From an uncultured Actinomycetes bacterium (GTDB lineage: Bacteria; Actinomycetota; Acidimicrobiia; Acidimicrobiales; RAAP-2), in the NCBI GenBank assembly GCA_903874965.1, contig CAIQUD010000031.1, positions 1 to 47,834 on the forward strand: a DNA stretch of 47,834 nucleotides, read 5' to 3'. Below are positions 1 through 8,735 of the stretch, in pieces; the first letter of the stretch is position 1; each line of letters opens with the position of its first letter. The notes beneath the pieces were generated by a model. The model saw only the letters and a list, made by a program, of their open reading frames with translations, made no database searches and had not been told where the DNA came from. The translations under genes and the position numbers were made by a program.

Positions 1-1
1 C

Positions 2-3000
2 TACTTGGAGGGCTACTACTACAAGCCTCGTCTTGACTGGGAGCTCTTGGAAGAACACCACGAGGGCATTATCGCGACCACGGGTTGTCTCGGTGGTGTA
101 GTCCTTCAGGCGCTCCTCAACGATGACCTAGAAGAAGGTCTTCGACGAGCTGCCCGCCTCCAAGACATCTTTGGGAAGGACAATCTCTTCGTCGAGCTCC
201 AAGACCATGGGCTGCCCGAGCAGAAGAAGACCAACCCCATGCTCATCGAGCTCGCAAAGAAGCTTGATGCACCACTGCTTGCGACCAATGACAGTCACTA
301 CACCGACGAAGCCGATCACGTTGCACACGATGTACTGCTCTGCGTTCAAACCGGAGCGCTACTTTCGGATCCCAATCGGTTCAAGTTCACCGGGACCGAG
401 CACTACTTGAAGACCGCCGCAGAAATGCGCCGGACGTTTTCGGAGCTTCCTGAGGCCTGTGACAACACGCTTTGGATTGCCGAGCGGGCCAACGTCGAAC
501 TCGAACTCGGCAAGCCATCACTCCCGGAGTTTCCTGTTCCCGACGAGTTCACTGGCGCGCTCTATGAAGAGCGAGCAGCGAAGTATCTCCGGCATTTGAC
601 CTACGAGGGTGCGGCAAGCCGTTACGGGGCGACGCTTCCAAGTGTCGTGGTCGATCGAATTGACTTCGAGTTGAACGTCATTTCCGACATGGGGTTTGCC
701 GCGTACTTCCTCGTTGTTTGGGACCTCATCCGCTTCGCCAAGGACAGCAAGATCCGCGTGGGGCCTGGCCGAGGCTCGGCAGCCGGGTGTTGTGTTGCCT
801 ACTGCCTTGGCATTGTCGACCTTGATCCAATTAAGTACGACCTTCTCTTCGAGCGGTTCCTCAATCCGGGTCGCAAGGAAATGCCGGACATCGACATGGA
901 CTTTGACGAGCGGTACCGCGGTCAAATGATCAAGTACGCAGCTGAACGCTATGGAGCTGACCACGTCGCACAAATCGTCACGTTCTCGACCATGGGTGCA
1001 CGAGCGGCGGTTCGCGACGGTGCTCGAGTTCTCGGCTTCAGCCCACAAGATGGTGACCGGGTCGCCAAGGCAATGCCTCCTTTGGTGATGGGACGCTCCA
1101 CGCCACTTCAGGCGTGTCTTGAGCCAACTGAGCAGTACATGGACGGCTACAAGGCATCTTCTGAGCTTCGCGAGATGTACGCAAGCGACCCAATCGCCAA
1201 GCAAATCATTGATGTGGCGAAGGGGCTCGAGGGCCTTCGTCGCCAAGATGGCATTCACGCCGCTGCGGTCGTGATTACGAATGAGCCGCTGACGGAATAC
1301 CTTCCCATCCAACGGAAGCCTGACTCTTCCGGCAACCACGAGAACGCTCCCATTGTCACGCAGTATGAAATGCACGGCGTTGCCGAACTTGGCCTGCTCA
1401 AGATGGACTTCCTTGGGCTTCGCAATCTCTCGGTCATCGAGCGCGCGCTCGACATGATTGAAGAAGAGACCGGTGTCCGCCCTGACATTGACCACGTGGC
1501 CTTGGATGATCCGAAGGTCTACGAGATGCTGCAGCGTGGCGACTCCATTGGCGTGTTCCAACTGGAATCACCCCCAATGCGTGTGCTCATCCGTTCGCTG
1601 GCGCCAACCAACTTCGACGACATCGCGGCCCTCATTGCGCTCTATCGGCCTGGGCCTATGGCAGCCAATATGCACTTTGACTACGCCGATCGGAAGAATG
1701 GGCGCAAGCCCATTGAGTATCTGCATCCGGATCTCGAAGCATTGCTGGGCGACAACCAAGGACTCATGATTTATCAAGAGTCCATGATGCGAGTTGCCCA
1801 GAAGTTCGCCGGCTATTCGCTTGAAGAAGCAGACAACCTTCGCAAGGCCTGTGGCAAGAAGGACCGAGCACTCTTGGCCTCACACCGTGAAGCATTCGTT
1901 CGGGGATCAGTTGCCGAAGGTTATGGCCCCGAAATTGGCAACAAGCTCTTCGACATCATCGAACCCTTCGCTGACTACGCGTTCAACAAGTCTCACTCCT
2001 ATGGCTATGGGCTGGTTACCTATCAAACGGCATGGCTGAAGGCGAACTTCCCTGTTGAGTACTTCGCAGCGCTCCTGACGAGTGTTCGAGACGACAAGGA
2101 CAAGACGGCGATCTACCTGACGGAATGTCGGGCAATGGGCATTGACGTGCTTGTCCCTGACGTCAATCGATCACATTCAGACTTTGCGCCGGCGAAAGAT
2201 CTTGACGGCACCTCGCTGCGATCGATTGTCTTTGGCATGTCCGCCATCCGAAACGTCGGGGAGAACCTGGTTGATCGCATGGTGAGCGAGCGGACCGCCA
2301 ACGGTCCTTTTGCCGATGTCTACGACTTCTGCCGCAGGGTTGATCCAATGGTGCTCAACCGTCGTGGCATGGAGAGTCTCATCAAGGCCGGGGCCTTTGA
2401 CGCACTTGGCCATCCTCGAAAGGGCCTTGCGCTCGTCATCAACGACATGATTGAGCGGACCTTAGAAGTCCGTCGAAATCTTGACGTAGGCATTGTGACC
2501 CTCTTTGCTGCAGCAGCGGAGGAACAAGGCGATGATGCCGACGAGGCAAAGTGGGCGGGGACTGCGGTTGAGATTCCCGATGTCGAGTTCGACAAACCGC
2601 TGAAGCTCAAGTTCGAGAAAGAAATGCTCGGTCTCTATGTCTCTGACCACCCACTTCGGGGGCTTGAAGGTGCCCTTGGGCGCCTCGTTGAAATGACCCT
2701 TGGGGATCTCAAGGAAATTGCGCTCGACCAGAATCCGAGCGACCCTCCGCTCGTGCGTCGGGTCGGCGGGGTCGTCACGTCGCTTGATCGAAGATTCACC
2801 AAGCGCGGAGAACTCATGTGCTCCTTCGTCCTCGAGGATTTGAACGCCTCGATGGAAGTCATGTGCTTTCCAAAGCTCATGGGCGAGTACGGACCCTTGC
2901 TTGAAGAAGATGCCATCGTCGTGATGAAGGCGCGAGTCGACACGAGAGATGACGCGCCGAAACTGATCGTGATGACCGTTGAACGCCCAGCCCTTGAGGG

Positions 3001-3223
3001 TGGATCAATGGATTTGCTGCGAATTGCGCTCCCTTTGGCAGCGCTTTCCGATACCACGGTGGAGCAACTCCGCAACATTTTGGTTGAGTATCCCGGATCA
3101 ACCCCCGTGCAATTGGCCGTTGGAGAACAGCTGATTCAACTGCCGCCGGAATTCAACGTGAACCCACGGGCCGCCATTGGAGAGATTCGGACCCTCCTTG
3201 GCCCAAATGCGCTCGTGGCTTAG
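2..3223 (+). CDS. dnaE: DNA polymerase III alpha subunit, 5' end missing
   Basis: This is the replicative DNA polymerase catalytic subunit. The reading frame is already open at base 2, so the start lies outside the window; about 1073 codons are visible and roughly 110 are missing compared with usual DnaE1 lengths. The remainder of the PHP domain comes first (NDSHYTDEADHVAHD near base 290). The polymerase core follows, with GPGRGSAAG near base 760 and the catalytic aspartate motif PDIDMDFDE near base 887. An OB-fold region (VRRVGGVVTSLDRRFTKRGE) begins near base 2750. The intact polymerase motifs point to DnaE1 rather than the error-prone DnaE2, but I cannot test that further. A GC-rich stem-loop follows the stop codon. 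Confidence 0.97.
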   Translation, partial: YLEGYYYKPRLDWELLEEHHEGIIATTGCLGGVVLQALLNDDLEEGLRRAARLQDIFGKDNLFVELQDHGLPEQKKTNPMLIELAKKLDAPLLATNDSHYTDEADHVAHDVLLCVQTGALLSDPNRFKFTGTEHYLKTAAEMRRTFSELPEACDNTLWIAERANVELELGKPSLPEFPVPDEFTGALYEERAAKYLRHLTYEGAASRYGATLPSVVVDRIDFELNVISDMGFAAYFLVVWDLIRFAKDSKIRVGPGRGSAAGCCVAYCLGIVDLDPIKYDLLFERFLNPGRKEMPDIDMDFDERYRGQMIKYAAERYGADHVAQIVTFSTMGARAAVRDGARVLGFSPQDGDRVAKAMPPLVMGRSTPLQACLEPTEQYMDGYKASSELREMYASDPIAKQIIDVAKGLEGLRRQDGIHAAAVVITNEPLTEYLPIQRKPDSSGNHENAPIVTQYEMHGVAELGLLKMDFLGLRNLSVIERALDMIEEETGVRPDIDHVALDDPKVYEMLQRGDSIGVFQLESPPMRVLIRSLAPTNFDDIAALIALYRPGPMAANMHFDYADRKNGRKPIEYLHPDLEALLGDNQGLMIYQESMMRVAQKFAGYSLEEADNLRKACGKKDRALLASHREAFVRGSVAEGYGPEIGNKLFDIIEPFADYAFNKSHSYGYGLVTYQTAWLKANFPVEYFAALLTSVRDDKDKTAIYLTECRAMGIDVLVPDVNRSHSDFAPAKDLDGTSLRSIVFGMSAIRNVGENLVDRMVSERTANGPFADVYDFCRRVDPMVLNRRGMESLIKAGAFDALGHPRKGLALVINDMIERTLEVRRNLDVGIVTLFAAAAEEQGDDADEAKWAGTAVEIPDVEFDKPLKLKFEKEMLGLYVSDHPLRGLEGALGRLVEMTLGDLKEIALDQNPSDPPLVRRVGGVVTSLDRRFTKRGELMCSFVLEDLNASMEVMCFPKLMGEYGPLLEEDAIVVMKARVDTRDDAPKLIVMTVERPALEGGSMDLLRIALPLAALSDTTVEQLRNILVEYPGSTPVQLAVGEQLIQLPPEFNVNPRAAIGEIRTLLGPNALVA

Positions 3224-3240
3224 GAAATCCGCCTCGGAAA

Positions 3241-3258
3241 GGGAGGGTGATTCCTCCC
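3241..3258 (+). terminator. GC stem-loop after dnaE
   Basis: GGGAGG and CCTCCC form a 6-bp GC stem around a 6-nt loop, 17 nt after the dnaE stop. There is no U-tract, which is common in high-GC actinobacteria. It lies directly before the -10 box of the next gene. Confidence 0.4.
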
Positions 3259-3260
3259 CC

Positions 3261-3266
3261 TAGAAT
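3261..3266 (+). promoter_or_regulatory. -10 box TAGAAT, leaderless type
   Basis: TAGAAT ends 7 nt before the ATG at 3274, so transcription is expected to start at or next to the start codon. No -35 match is evident. Confidence 0.55.
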
Positions 3267-3273
3267 GGTTCCT

Positions 3274-3948
3274 ATGTCAATTGTCGTCACCACCAAGGAT
3301 GCCTCCTCGCTCGCTGATGCTGAGCTCGCCGAAATGGCCGACCTTTGTGTTGATCGTGAACCCGGGTATGACATTGGCTATCTCTCAAAAGAGCGCGAGT
3401 CATGGGTGCTTGTTTCCATCGCTCGTGAAGGAACAAAGCTTCGTGGGTACTCGTTCTGCACGCTTGAGCGAATTGGTGGAACGCCTTCATTGCTCGTTGG
3501 ACTTGCACTGGTAGACCGCACCGCCAAAGCCGAAGCAACGCTCAAGGCAATCATGGCTGATCAGTATCGTCGGGCACTCTTGGCGTTCCCTGATGAAGAT
3601 GTTCTGCTCGGGACTCGTCTCGTCAGCGTCGATGGCTTTCGAATCTTCAATCCTCTTGCTGATGTTGTTCCACGTCCTGACCACAAGCCGTCAGGTGAAG
3701 AGCGGGCTTGGGCGCGCCGCCTGGCCAAGCGATTCGGTAATGAAAAGGGTCTCGATGACCGCACCTTTGTGGTCGAGCCTGTTGACGGTTCGCCAGTGGG
3801 TGGACTTGATTTTCTCTGCGCCAAGGTCAAGGTTGACCCTGAGTTCGGTCAGTTCTTCAAAGAGGTGACTGATAACTCTGGTCGCCGCCTCGTCGCATTT
3901 GGATGGGCGATGGCAGAAGACCTCGCTTCCGGCAAGGTTGCGAAGTAA
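3274..3948 (+). CDS. Conserved hypothetical, possibly GNAT-like
   Basis: A 224-residue soluble protein that I do not recognise with certainty. The central part (KLRGYSFCTLERIGG, then a hydrophobic strand and a helix rich in A, K and R) has the rhythm of an N-acetyltransferase fold, but no clear acetyl-CoA loop is visible, so this is weak inference. In-frame starts exist at GTG 3247 and ATG 3265. ATG 3274 was chosen because a TAGAAT box ends 7 nt upstream and no ribosome site fits the others. The gene stops immediately beside the stop codon of the convergent gene, with no spacer. It is transcribed away from dnaE. Confidence 0.75.
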   Translation: MSIVVTTKDASSLADAELAEMADLCVDREPGYDIGYLSKERESWVLVSIAREGTKLRGYSFCTLERIGGTPSLLVGLALVDRTAKAEATLKAIMADQYRRALLAFPDEDVLLGTRLVSVDGFRIFNPLADVVPRPDHKPSGEERAWARRLAKRFGNEKGLDDRTFVVEPVDGSPVGGLDFLCAKVKVDPEFGQFFKEVTDNSGRRLVAFGWAMAEDLASGKVAK

Positions 3949-4650
3949 CTAGCTCTTCGGGAGCAGGGCACTAACCATCTTGTAGCAGTGGCCATCTCGA
4001 GGCTTCGACAGGGTCGTGAGCAAATACCACGGGCGAAACCCGAGAGCAGTTGCTAATTCTTTGCCGGCGAGACGTTCGCGGCGGGCAGCGTCGAGAACTC
4101 GACGACCGGTTCGGCCATCCATTGGCATCCAGACGTCTTCGGAACCCCAACCAAAGCGAACCCAGGTTGAGTCATCGTCGCGACGACGGAGAAGCTGCGG
4201 ACCTCTACTCGGCGTGATGAGCGCAACTGACGGGTAGTCACCTCGAAGCTCCCAATACGGAGCGGAGGTTCCGCGAAAACCGAATAATGAGCCGTCATGT
4301 GGGGCAGCGAGTTCAGCCAACATTGGCTTGATTTGGCGTCCGCGCAACATGCCAACTTTTCGGGGCAACGACATCACCGTGATTGCCTCTGGGTGGGCCG
4401 GATCATTGCGCTGCGGGTCCTCGGCCACGTCAACTTCGACAATGTCGAATGCCTCGAGGTCCGGCTCGTAGTGAACTGGCCATGGAACTCGCAAGCGGAC
4501 GAGCGCTCCTGATTCGAGGTCAACGACCACGGTGTCGTCGAGCGACGAGGCGAGCACGACCATGGTGAGCACTTCGCCACCAAGCACGTGGAGACGACCA
4601 GAGGTCGCCGGACGAGTGTTGGTTGATCGGTGGCGGGTGTGTTGAGGCAC
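3949..4650 (-). CDS. Conserved hypothetical protein
   Basis: A 233-residue protein without a recognisable family. The N-terminal 20 residues are rich in R, T and H. A beta-rich region follows (VVVDLESGALVRLRVPWP), with many acidic residues and tryptophans, then a basic C-terminal half. There is no signal peptide or membrane segment. It starts with GTG 15 nt after the end of the upstream YyaL-type gene on the same strand, so the two probably form one unit. A weak -10-like CAGAAT lies 7 nt before the GTG, so separate initiation is possible. The stop codon abuts that of the convergent gene ending at 3948. Confidence 0.7.
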   Translation of the reverse strand: MPQHTRHRSTNTRPATSGRLHVLGGEVLTMVVLASSLDDTVVVDLESGALVRLRVPWPVHYEPDLEAFDIVEVDVAEDPQRNDPAHPEAITVMSLPRKVGMLRGRQIKPMLAELAAPHDGSLFGFRGTSAPYWELRGDYPSVALITPSRGPQLLRRRDDDSTWVRFGWGSEDVWMPMDGRTGRRVLDAARRERLAGKELATALGFRPWYLLTTLSKPRDGHCYKMVSALLPKS

Positions 4651-4665
4651 GGAGATGATTCTGCC

Positions 4666-6729
4666 CTAGAGCGCGCCTTGAAGTTGCACGAGCACCTGAA
4701 GCGCGTCGTCGAGGTCGGCAACGTTCGTGATGGGAAGCGAGCACGTGGAGTTCTTGCAGATGTAGCCAGAACCTTCGGCGCGGCCTTCAAAGAGGCTCGT
4801 TGGCGTTGGCTCACCGAACGCCACCACCGTGCCGGGAAGGTACCGCCTTCGCACCTCGTCGAGGAGTGGGCCATGAGGACCGGGGAGCACCACCTCTCCG
4901 CCAAGCTCTGCAGCGACGACCGCAAGGGCAAGATCGGCAACGGCACTCGGTTGGGCCGCAAGGATCGCACGTGATCGCGAGACAATCGTGGCCGCCGCGT
5001 CTTCGAATCTCTGGTCCTCACTGAGGGCGGCGAGGCGAGTGAACGCACCAACAGCGACGGAGTTGGCCGATGGTGTGGCTGAGTCAAAGACGTCCTTGGT
5101 GCGAACGAGGACGGTTGGGGCATCGTGGCCAGTCGAGAAGAACCCTCCAATGGAACAGTCAATCGTCGTTGCATCGACCGCTCCATCCCAGAAGCCTCGA
5201 AGCAGTGCGTCACCAACTTCCACCGCTTGGCCCAACCACTCGTGCTTGCCAGTGAGTTCATAGAGCCGGGTGCAGGCATCGACCATCCATGCGTAGTCAG
5301 CCGATCCGGCGAGACCCTCCGCTCGGCCTTCGGCATAGGAACGCAGCAGTCGACCGTCTGCCCGAGTGTGAAGTTTCAGGCAGGTCGAGATAATGCGCTC
5401 GGCAGCTTCTGCAAAGCGGTCGTCACCGAGCACCATCGCGGCCTCGGCAAAGGTCGACGCCACCATGGCGTTCCATTCGAGGAGAATTTTTGTGTCGATT
5501 GCCGGCTGGATCCGACGGCGACGAGCCTCGAGCAAGAGTGACCTTGCCAACTCCATCTCTTCGCTTCGAGCAAGTGGTGCCCCAAGGGGACGGTGGGGGA
5601 TGGATTGACCTTCGAAGGTCGGTGGACCATCGAGCCGATAGAAGACGAGGGCTTGCTGGAGCAAGTTCCCTGCGCCACCTGCTGCGAGAGCGGCTTTGAC
5701 CGTTACTGGGGTGAAGACGGCATGCGAACCCTCTTCTCCGTCAGCATCCGCGTCGTGAGAGGAGTAGCAGGCGCCTTCGTCCGCCCAGAGTTCGTCCAAG
5801 ACATAGGTGAGGGTCTCACGAACCACTTGGGCGTAGTCGTCCTTGCCCGTCAATTGGAAGGCATGGAGATAGACCTTGGCGAGCATTGCCTGGTCGGTGA
5901 GCATCTTTTCAAAGTGCGGGACGAGCCACTCCTCATCGGTTGAGTACCGAGCGAATCCGCCGGCGAGGTGGTCATACATCCCTCCTGCGGCCATTGCATC
6001 GAGCGTGACGGTTGCCATTTCTTTGGCCTTGTCACTTGAGCCAATCCATCCAGCGACGAGACAAAGCTCAACGAGACTCGGCCTTGGGAACTTGGGCGCT
6101 GGAGAGAAACCTCCCCAAGTTGGATCAAACCGCTCTTCGAGTTCAAGAAGCGTTGCGCGAAGGAGCGCTTCCGCTTTCGGAAGTTCAGATGCTGAAGCTC
6201 TGGCTGCGAGGTCTTCGGAGAACCTTGCCTCGGTTGCGACTGCCTCGTAGAAGCTGTCGGCACGTTGTTCAACTTCTTCTCGTTGTGTTGCCCATGCCTC
6301 AGCCAGCGACGTCACGATCCGAGTAAACGAGGGAGCACCTGGGCGATCTTGAGGCGGGAAGTAGGTACCGGTGTAAAAAGGTCGGCCATCTGGGGTCGCA
6401 AAGATGCTGTTTGGCCATCCACCATGGCCGTGTTGAGCTTGGGTTGCCGACATGTAGGTCGCGTCGAGATCGGGGCGTTCTTCTCGATCGACCTTGACGG
6501 AAATGAAGGACTGGTTGAGCAGTTCTGCCACGTCTGGGTCGTCAAAGCTCTCATGGGCCATGACATGGCACCAGTGGCAGGAGGCGTAGCCAATGGAGAT
6601 GAAGAGCGGCTTATCTTCTCGGGCTGCCCGCTCAAGTGCCTCGGGGCCGAAGGGGTACCACTCGACTGGCTGGTGGGCGTGCTGGCGAAGGTAGGGCGAC
6701 GTGGCGTCGCTCAAATGGTTGGTCGTCAC
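4666..6729 (-). CDS. YyaL-type thioredoxin-domain protein
   Basis: A 687-residue protein of the DUF255/YyaL (spermatogenesis-associated protein 20) family. The N-terminal thioredoxin-like domain opens with SDATSPYLRQHAHQPVEWYPF and carries a C-x-x-C pair (C51 and C54 in YASCHWCHVM). The rest resembles an alpha/alpha barrel like that of sugar epimerases. The biochemical role of the family is not settled; a redox or sugar-related role is only inferred. The reading frame extends upstream to an ATG at 6783, but GTG 6729 was chosen because the family motif starts there and TACGCT lies 6 nt before it. It probably shares a transcript with the gene ending at 3949. Confidence 0.9.
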   Translation of the reverse strand: MTTNHLSDATSPYLRQHAHQPVEWYPFGPEALERAAREDKPLFISIGYASCHWCHVMAHESFDDPDVAELLNQSFISVKVDREERPDLDATYMSATQAQHGHGGWPNSIFATPDGRPFYTGTYFPPQDRPGAPSFTRIVTSLAEAWATQREEVEQRADSFYEAVATEARFSEDLAARASASELPKAEALLRATLLELEERFDPTWGGFSPAPKFPRPSLVELCLVAGWIGSSDKAKEMATVTLDAMAAGGMYDHLAGGFARYSTDEEWLVPHFEKMLTDQAMLAKVYLHAFQLTGKDDYAQVVRETLTYVLDELWADEGACYSSHDADADGEEGSHAVFTPVTVKAALAAGGAGNLLQQALVFYRLDGPPTFEGQSIPHRPLGAPLARSEEMELARSLLLEARRRRIQPAIDTKILLEWNAMVASTFAEAAMVLGDDRFAEAAERIISTCLKLHTRADGRLLRSYAEGRAEGLAGSADYAWMVDACTRLYELTGKHEWLGQAVEVGDALLRGFWDGAVDATTIDCSIGGFFSTGHDAPTVLVRTKDVFDSATPSANSVAVGAFTRLAALSEDQRFEDAAATIVSRSRAILAAQPSAVADLALAVVAAELGGEVVLPGPHGPLLDEVRRRYLPGTVVAFGEPTPTSLFEGRAEGSGYICKNSTCSLPITNVADLDDALQVLVQLQGAL

Positions 6730-6735
6730 CCGGTC

Positions 6736-6741
6736 AGCGTA
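6736..6741 (-). promoter_or_regulatory. -10 box TACGCT, leaderless type
   Basis: On the minus strand TACGCT is followed by 6 nt and then the GTG start at 6729. It sets the start chosen for the YyaL-type gene. Confidence 0.6.
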
Positions 6742-6813
6742 CCGAGCCGTCGGCCAGGAATCCGCGCCAAAGGTCTCGAGCAATCTAGTCAGAACGAGGA
6801 TCCACTCGCACCA

Positions 6814-6819
6814 TAGATT
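6814..6819 (+). promoter_or_regulatory. -10 box TAGATT, leaderless type
   Basis: TAGATT, 6 nt spacer, ATG 6826. The same hexamer and spacing precede aroC at 19549. Confidence 0.6.
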
Positions 6820-6825
6820 GGGCGC

Positions 6826-7593
6826 ATGGAACTTCGACTCGATGGAAAGACCGCACTCATCACTGGTGGGTCAAGAGGAATTGGCTTGGCGATTGCCTAC
6901 CGTATGGCTGAAGCCGGGGCCAACGTGGTGCTCTCGTCGAGAAAGGCCGAAGGGCTGGAGTCGGCGGCGTCGACACTCGTTGGACTGCCCGGTGCCGTCA
7001 GCACCGTCGTTGCCCACGTTGGTCGACCAGAAGATGCTGATCGAGCGGTTGCGGCAACGGTTGCAGCATTCGGTGGCGTGGACATTTTGGTCAACAACGC
7101 TGGAACCAATCCGTACTTTGGACCAATGATTGACATCAGTCCGGAACTGATGCGAAAGACCTACGAGATCAACCAAGCTTCGATCCTCACCTTTTCTCAG
7201 GCCGCCTGGCATCAGTCAATGAAGGATCGTGGTGGGTCTATTCTCAACATTGCTTCCATTGGCGGTCTTGGTCCTGAGCCAAGCATTGGTTGGTACAACG
7301 TCACCAAGGCCGCCGTCATTCACACGACCACGCAACTTGCGTTCGAATTGAGCCCGACGGTTCGGGTCAATGCCATTGCGCCGGGCCTCGTCAAGACTGA
7401 CCTCGCTCGGGCCCTCTGGGAAGGGAGGGAAGAACAGATTGCCAAGCACATTCCCCTTCGCCGACTTGGGGAGGTCGACGACATCGCCGCAATGGCACTG
7501 TTTCTCTCGACCGATGCTTCGTCATGGATCACCGGGCAAACCATCGTTATCGACGGCGGCACGACCAATCAACCAACCGGAGGTGTTAGTTGA
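6826..7593 (+). CDS. SDR-family oxidoreductase (FabG-like)
   Basis: A 255-residue classical short-chain dehydrogenase/reductase, expected to use NAD(P)H on a hydroxyl/ketone substrate. The Rossmann motif GGSRGIG is at residues 14-20, NNAG at 90-93, catalytic S144, and Y157-x3-K161 in YNVTK. The C-terminal ITGQTIVIDGG is typical of the FabG/3-oxoacyl-ACP reductase group. The substrate cannot be read from sequence. It sits beside menaquinone genes, but no known step of the classical pathway needs an SDR, so a link to quinone or fatty acid metabolism is only a guess. Its stop overlaps the convergent menE stop by 8 nt. Confidence 0.93.
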   Translation: MELRLDGKTALITGGSRGIGLAIAYRMAEAGANVVLSSRKAEGLESAASTLVGLPGAVSTVVAHVGRPEDADRAVAATVAAFGGVDILVNNAGTNPYFGPMIDISPELMRKTYEINQASILTFSQAAWHQSMKDRGGSILNIASIGGLGPEPSIGWYNVTKAAVIHTTTQLAFELSPTVRVNAIAPGLVKTDLARALWEGREEQIAKHIPLRRLGEVDDIAAMALFLSTDASSWITGQTIVIDGGTTNQPTGGVS

Positions 7594-8716
7594 GCTGACG
7601 GCGGGCAATCTTGCCTGAGGCAAGGCGGGGGAGCGCGGTGAGCAGCACGATCTCCTTCGGGCGTTCCCAGGGCTTCAACGTCTCGAGTTCTGCCGACCAC
7701 GACGCCAGACTGACCTCAGCTCCAGGGCGAGGCACGACGAACGCTACGACTCGCTCGCCCCATGCTTCATCGGGTCGCTTCCACACACTGAGTTCATCAA
7801 TGCCATGAGCACCCGCAAGGGCACGCTCAACCGTGACGGGATGCACCTTTTCGCCGCCAGTCACAATGACCTCGTCAAGACGACCCTGGACGGACACGAC
7901 CCCTCCCGCACTGATTTCGCCAGCGTCACCGGTGATGAGCCAACCGGGTGTGCCATCGGGACCAGTTGTGAAGGGATCGGGTGCGTTTCGGTAGGCACGC
8001 AATTGTGTCGGACTCTTGATGAGCAAGCCGCCTGTTGCTTGATCGACGGCTATCGCTACTCCAGGAAGTGGCAAGCCGTTGTAGACAACGCCTGAACCAG
8101 TCTCGGTCATTCCGTAGGTGGCAATTACGTTGTTCGGGCGATCGTCTGGAGGCGCAGCACCGCCGAGAAGAATTGATCGAAAGAGTGCAGGGTCGACGCG
8201 CTGCAAGGTGGTCGTGACGAGAGAAGTGAGCGTCACCTTCCGAGATGAAGCCATTTCAGTCACGGCGGGAGCATCAAAGGCCGGCAGTACTTCGAGCTTG
8301 GTCCCAGTGAGGATGGAGCGAAGGGCAACGCTTAAGCCACCAATGTGTGCCCAGGGGAGACACGACAGCCAAGCATCAGACGACGTGTCGACGTCAAGAG
8401 CGGCGCTCGTCGCCTGAGCTGACGCTTCGAGCGCGTGCAGCGTGAGGACCGCCACTTTCGGCGTGCCAGACGAACCAGATGTCAAACAACAAAGGGCATC
8501 ACCAACTTCAACTTCGAGGCCATGAGTGAGTGGTGTTGTCTCGCGGGAGGCGTTCACGAGGACTGTTGGTCGCAAGATCCTTAGCTGCTCATCACGCTGA
8601 GCTTGCGAAAGCCGATGATCAAGAATGCAGAACGCATCACCACGGTCGAGGACCTCGGCAATTTGCGTCGCAAGCGACGAAGAAGGTGCCTGATCGAAGG
8701 CCACGAGCTGGGGCAT
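7586..8716 (-). CDS. menE: o-succinylbenzoate-CoA ligase
   Basis: A 376-residue AMP-forming acyl-CoA synthetase. The AMP-binding motif TSGSSGTPK is at about residues 79-87, ATYGMTETGSG and the hinge GRLDEVIVTGGEKV follow, and the end LASGKIARRQL carries the conserved lysine. It is short, as MenE enzymes of actinobacteria are. MenE activates o-succinylbenzoate for ring closure by MenB, and the gene is divergent from menB here, which supports the call over a general acyl-CoA ligase. The frame extends upstream to 8764, but ATG 8716 follows a TACGCT box by 8 nt. That box overlaps the menB box on the other strand. Confidence 0.88.
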   Translation of the reverse strand: MPQLVAFDQAPSSSLATQIAEVLDRGDAFCILDHRLSQAQRDEQLRILRPTVLVNASRETTPLTHGLEVEVGDALCCLTSGSSGTPKVAVLTLHALEASAQATSAALDVDTSSDAWLSCLPWAHIGGLSVALRSILTGTKLEVLPAFDAPAVTEMASSRKVTLTSLVTTTLQRVDPALFRSILLGGAAPPDDRPNNVIATYGMTETGSGVVYNGLPLPGVAIAVDQATGGLLIKSPTQLRAYRNAPDPFTTGPDGTPGWLITGDAGEISAGGVVSVQGRLDEVIVTGGEKVHPVTVERALAGAHGIDELSVWKRPDEAWGERVVAFVVPRPGAEVSLASWSAELETLKPWERPKEIVLLTALPRLASGKIARRQLN

Positions 8717-8723
8717 CGAACGG

Positions 8724-8730
8724 TAGCGTA
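8724..8730. promoter_or_regulatory. Bidirectional -10 box TAGCGTA for menB and menE
   Basis: On the plus strand TAGCGT (8724-8729) lies 6 nt before the menB ATG. On the minus strand TACGCT (8730-8725) lies 8 nt before the menE ATG. The two boxes share 5 of their 6 positions, so RNA polymerase can presumably open here in only one direction at a time. Confidence 0.6.
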
Positions 8731-8735
8731 GGCCC

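Noticed and set aside
518-1561. 347-codon open frame on the minus strand inside dnaE
   Set aside because: It is antisense to highly conserved DnaE codons, shows no family motif and is explained by codon bias of the sense gene.
4374-5336. 320-codon minus-strand frame overlapping two genes
   Set aside because: It is in another frame of the YyaL-type and hypothetical genes and its product is a low-complexity Ser/Arg-rich sequence.
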